A stretch of DNA of 64,000 nt. Origin: Paenibacillus sp. PastM-3 (GTDB taxonomy: Bacteria > Bacillota > Bacilli > Paenibacillales > Paenibacillaceae). Positions 61,245 to 64,000 of this stretch are shown piece by piece; position 1 is the stretch's first letter; the number at the start of each line of letters is the position of its first letter. The notes beneath the pieces were generated by a model that was given only the letters and a program-made list of their open reading frames with translations, was not told the origin of the DNA and made no database searches. The stretch lies in NCBI RefSeq assembly GCF_029893965.1, contig NZ_JARXXP010000005.1:1-64000 (forward strand), written 5' to 3'. A program made the position numbers and the translations under genes.

Positions 61245-61738
61245 TGTGCCTCACCTCCGTAAAATTGTTGAAACTGTTGTCTTGCCCTGTATAGAGACGC
61301 CTTGACCGTTCCTTCATTGATTCCCAGCAATGCAGCGATTTCCTTGTACGATAAGCCCAGCTCGTATTTGAGCAGAATCAGCTGGCGGTTTGCCGGAATC
61401 ATCCGGTTTAGCGTCTGCTCAATCTGTTCCTTTTGCTCACGCTGCAACAGCTGCGACTCCGGCTGCTCCTTATCCGGCGCTGCCTGCTTCTCTGCCTCCA
61501 TGGTGTACTGAAACCGTTTATGTCTGCGGCACAAATCATAATAGCGGTTAATCGCAACCTTATAGAGCCAGGCGCTGAAATTGCGCTCCTCAATCCCACT
61601 TATATACTGCAGTGCCTTGCAGACCGTATCCTGTACAATATCCTCCGCATCTTCAGGCGCTGCGCCCAGGCGGATCAGATATCTGCGGATCTCAGTCATC
61701 TTGGACCCCAGCAGCTGTTCCTTAAGCTTAGCCCCCAT
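61241..61738 (-). CDS. ECF-family RNA polymerase sigma factor
   Basis: 165 aa from ATG at 61736-61738 after GGGAGGTG; the open frame upstream includes a terminator and is not translated. Region 2 reads EDAEDIVQDTVCKALQYI and region 4 LSYKEIAALLGINEGTVKASLYRARQQ. Paired with the membrane anti-sigma factor below. A candidate self-promoter sits 22 bp upstream of the start. Confidence 0.93.
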   Translation of the reverse strand: MGAKLKEQLLGSKMTEIRRYLIRLGAAPEDAEDIVQDTVCKALQYISGIEERNFSAWLYKVAINRYYDLCRRHKRFQYTMEAEKQAAPDKEQPESQLLQREQKEQIEQTLNRMIPANRQLILLKYELGLSYKEIAALLGINEGTVKASLYRARQQFQQFYGGEAH

Positions 61739-61759
61739 TAAGCACCTCCCTGGCAGTAT

Positions 61760-61784
61760 AACGATTGAACTATGGAAATGTTGT
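61760..61784 (-). promoter_or_regulatory. ECF-type promoter candidate
   Basis: On the minus strand CAAC then 16 bases then CGTT (61760-61784), resembling the AAC-N16-CGT class recognised by ECF sigma factors; this would give autoregulation. Confidence 0.5.
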
Positions 61785-61801
61785 CTCTTGGCGTAAAAAT
61801 A

Positions 61802-61858
61802 GCAAAAGCCCCTCCTCCCCAGGAAACCGTCCAATATTTCCGGGAGAGAAGGGGCTTT
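61802..61858 (-). terminator. Terminator of the RNase J gene
   Basis: Long hairpin, arms AAAAGCCCCTCCTCCC and GGGAGAGAAGGGGCTTTT with one bulge, T-rich on the minus strand at 61797-61802. Confidence 0.85.
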
Positions 61859-61894
61859 TGCGCCCTGCTTATTTAAATAGAAGAACCTATCTTC

Positions 61895-63577
61895 TTAAAC
61901 TTCCATAATAATCGGCAAAATCATCGGTCTGCGGCGCGTCTGTTCATACAGGAAACGGCCAAGGGAATCTTTGACGCTGGTCTTGAGGGAAGCCCACTCA
62001 TTGACCTTCTCGCTCATCAGACGCTGCAGCGTGCTGGATACAATACGGTTGGCTTCGTCCAGCAGTCCTTCGGACTCACGGACATATACAAAGCCGCGGG
62101 AAATGATATCCGGTCCGGAGACAATCGCTCCGTTCTGCTTGCTTAGTGTAACGACGACTACGAGGATACCGTCCTGGGACAGCAGTTTGCGGTCGCGGAG
62201 TACGATGTTGCCTACGTCGCCGACACCCAGACCATCGATCAGCACGTTGCCTGCAGTAACCTTACCGGCTCTGCGGGCTCCACCGCCCTGAATCTCAATC
62301 ACTTCACCAATCTCGGTGATGAAGATGTTACTTGGATCCACGCCGACGGATTCTGCCAGAAGCGCATGTCTGCGCTGCATCCGGAATTCACCGTGGATTG
62401 GAATGAAGTACTTCGGCTTCATCAGGTTAAGCATCAGCTTGAGCTCTTCCTGGCTGCCGTGACCGGATACGTGAACGCCGGAGTTCGAGCCGCTGTAGAT
62501 TACATTAGCGCCGAGACGGAACAGTTCATCAATGGTACGGCCGACATACTTCTCGTTGCCCGGAACCGGAGTAGCCGCAATAATAACGGTATCTCCCGGC
62601 AGGATATCCACCTTGCGGTGACTGGAGCGGGCCATGCGGGTAAGCGCCGACATCGGCTCACCCTGGCTGCCTGTGCAGAGCACGACAACGCGGTTGGCAG
62701 CCATACGGTTCATTTCTTCCGGCTCAATCAGCATGCCATCCGGTACATTCAGGTATCCAAGCTCGGAAGCAATGGCAACTACGTTAACCATACTGCGTCC
62801 GATAACAGTGATCTTGCGGCCAGTCGATTCAGCAGCATTAACCACCTGCTGAATACGGTGCACGTTGGAAGCGAAAGTCGCCACTACTACACGCTGTTCG
62901 GCTTTGCGGAAAATATCCTCCAGCACGATGCCGACATTTTTCTCCGAAGGGGTAAAGCCCGGCTTCTCGGCATTGGTACTGTCAGACATAAGGGCGAGTA
63001 CACCCTTCTGGCCGATTTCAGCCATCCGGTGCAGGTTCGCATATTGGCCATTGACTGGTGTATGGTCAAATTTGAAGTCGCCTGTATGAACGACATTACC
63101 TTCCGGGGTCTCAATGCATACGCCTACGGAATCCGGAATACTGTGATTGGTTCTGAAGAAGGTCACCTGCAGGGAGGTTCCCAGGTCGATGACAGAGTCC
63201 TCATTAATCAGAATACGCTTCGTTTCGCCAAGCAGGTTGGCTTCCTTCAGCTTGTTCTCGACCAGGCCGAGTGTAAGTCTTGTTCCGTATACCGGAACAT
63301 TCAGGTTCTTGAGCACATAAGCCAAACCGCCGATGTGATCTTCGTGTCCGTGAGTGAGGACGATCCCTCTAACCTTATCACGGTTCTCAGTGAGGTATGA
63401 GATGTCTGGGATAACAATATCAATACCGAGCATATCCTCTTCCGGGAATTTCAGTCCTGCATCCACGACCACAATGTCGTTAGCATATTGGACTACATAC
63501 ATGTTTTTTCCGATTTCTCCGACTCCGCCCAAAGCGAAAATCATTAGCTTATCGTTGTTGTTATTTTTTTTGGACAA
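61895..63577 (-). CDS. rnjB: Ribonuclease J
   Basis: 560 aa 5'-exo/endoribonuclease of the metallo-beta-lactamase/beta-CASP family. The metal motif LTHGHEDHIGG (His76, His78, Asp80, His81) is intact; the beta-CASP parts include TFASNVHRIQQ and the C-terminal domain ends in RRPMILPI. The position next to tepA and spoIIIE corresponds to B. subtilis rnjB, yet the unbroken HxHxDH suggests an active J1-like enzyme, so the paralog label is uncertain. Cytoplasmic; acts in mRNA decay with RNase Y. Confidence 0.9.
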   Translation of the reverse strand: MSKKNNNNDKLMIFALGGVGEIGKNMYVVQYANDIVVVDAGLKFPEEDMLGIDIVIPDISYLTENRDKVRGIVLTHGHEDHIGGLAYVLKNLNVPVYGTRLTLGLVENKLKEANLLGETKRILINEDSVIDLGTSLQVTFFRTNHSIPDSVGVCIETPEGNVVHTGDFKFDHTPVNGQYANLHRMAEIGQKGVLALMSDSTNAEKPGFTPSEKNVGIVLEDIFRKAEQRVVVATFASNVHRIQQVVNAAESTGRKITVIGRSMVNVVAIASELGYLNVPDGMLIEPEEMNRMAANRVVVLCTGSQGEPMSALTRMARSSHRKVDILPGDTVIIAATPVPGNEKYVGRTIDELFRLGANVIYSGSNSGVHVSGHGSQEELKLMLNLMKPKYFIPIHGEFRMQRRHALLAESVGVDPSNIFITEIGEVIEIQGGGARRAGKVTAGNVLIDGLGVGDVGNIVLRDRKLLSQDGILVVVVTLSKQNGAIVSGPDIISRGFVYVRESEGLLDEANRIVSSTLQRLMSEKVNEWASLKTSVKDSLGRFLYEQTRRRPMILPIIMEV

Positions 63578-64000
63578 ATGAATCTAACCCTCCTATGATG
63601 TTGGACGTCACCCTTTTATTGGCAAATCATTAAGCTTCATATTTCAGCGGCGCTGAACACATTGTTCAAATTGCCGATAGCTTCCATAAAGAACAGGGAT
63701 ATTCCGCTTCAGTCTAGATCATATCTGCTGTGCAATGCGAAAAATCCCCGAGACCAAGCAGTGAGTAGCTTCTTCAACCGGATAATTTCCGTCAAACGCC
63801 ACTGCCGCGCCCCTCGCGCAAAAAATCAACAGCAGTAGCACAGACTTGTACAAGGACCTACCCTGTCTCACAATGTAAAATAAACATTGACGGAAGATTA
63901 CCGCATATTTAATTAACCGCACCCAGTCACTTAAGAACATTATACATGATTTTTTTGGCAAAAGACAAGTCATCCACTATGTAAGCTTATTCTTTCCTTA
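63578..64000 (-). other. Leader and promoter region of the RNase J gene
   Basis: No gene found. The minus strand shows TTGTCT (63963-63968), an 18-bp spacer and TATAAT (63939-63944), giving a leader of about 350 bases before the RNase J start. The open frame at 63719-63973 on the minus strand overlaps this promoter and is not convincing. Confidence 0.5.

Noticed and set aside
63719..63973. Minus-strand 84-residue frame upstream of RNase J
   Set aside because: It overlaps a good promoter and lacks a family or a ribosome-binding site.

Overview
This window looks like a chromosomal segment of a spore-forming, Gram-positive Paenibacillus-type bacterium. The evidence is ribosome-binding sites of AGGAGG type, many TTG/GTG starts, spore genes (spoVS, sleB, spoIIIE-type translocase) and a right half whose gene order follows the Bacillus subtilis ymfF-ymfH-ymfI-ymfJ-ymfK-ymfM-pgsA-cinA-recA-rny-ymdB-spoVS block. 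Composition is mid-GC, with AT-richer patches around 5.3-6.7 kb and 10.7-12.1 kb.

Layout. 0-6.4 kb is an accessory region: csaA, a frameshifted ABM monooxygenase, a FAD monooxygenase, an SDR with its TetR repressor and four copies of one operator, an unknown small gene coupled to a luciferase-like oxidoreductase, a DJ-1/PfpI protein and a divergent HxlR regulator. 6.7-9.8 kb is a GH42 beta-galactosidase with a divergent AraC regulator. 9.9-22 kb holds a kinase-like phosphotransferase, a Nudix hydrolase, a Dabb protein, an SDR with a WYL regulator that share an operator, a PNPOx-like protein, a DUF421 membrane protein, a UbiB-like kinase, and an operon of MFS transporter, PLP lyase and DinB protein, followed by a convergent CGNR regulator. 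22-32.7 kb holds a lipoprotein, an APH-like gene behind an attenuator-like leader, a TetR-SMR-SMR efflux cassette, a GNAT protein and a heterodimeric ABC exporter with a divergent LysR regulator.

From 32.7 kb the window is mostly conserved genes: htpG (with a CIRCE operator), a LysR/dapA divergent pair, a DEAD-box helicase, pduL, an M19 dipeptidase, spoVS, ymdB, rny, recX, recA (with a LexA-type box), cinA, pgsA, yajQ, rodZ/ymfM, ymfK, ymfJ, ymfI, ymfH, ymfF, sleB, spoIIIE/ftsK, ylzJ, tepA, an ECF sigma/anti-sigma pair, and an RNase J gene. RNA turnover (RNase Y, RNase J, DEAD-box helicase), DNA repair and sporulation are thus concentrated here.

The observations I find most worth checking are: a short-ORF plus terminator leader before the APH-like gene at 24.6-24.8 kb; a probable AUC start codon for ymdB; a 24-bp operator found twice around the WYL regulator; four copies of a TetR operator; a CIRCE element on htpG; an intrinsic terminator inside the rny leader; a tandem repeat before rodZ; and three decayed or shortened genes. 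I see no CRISPR array, prophage, insertion sequence, rRNA or tRNA gene. I found no convincing wholly new multi-gene system.
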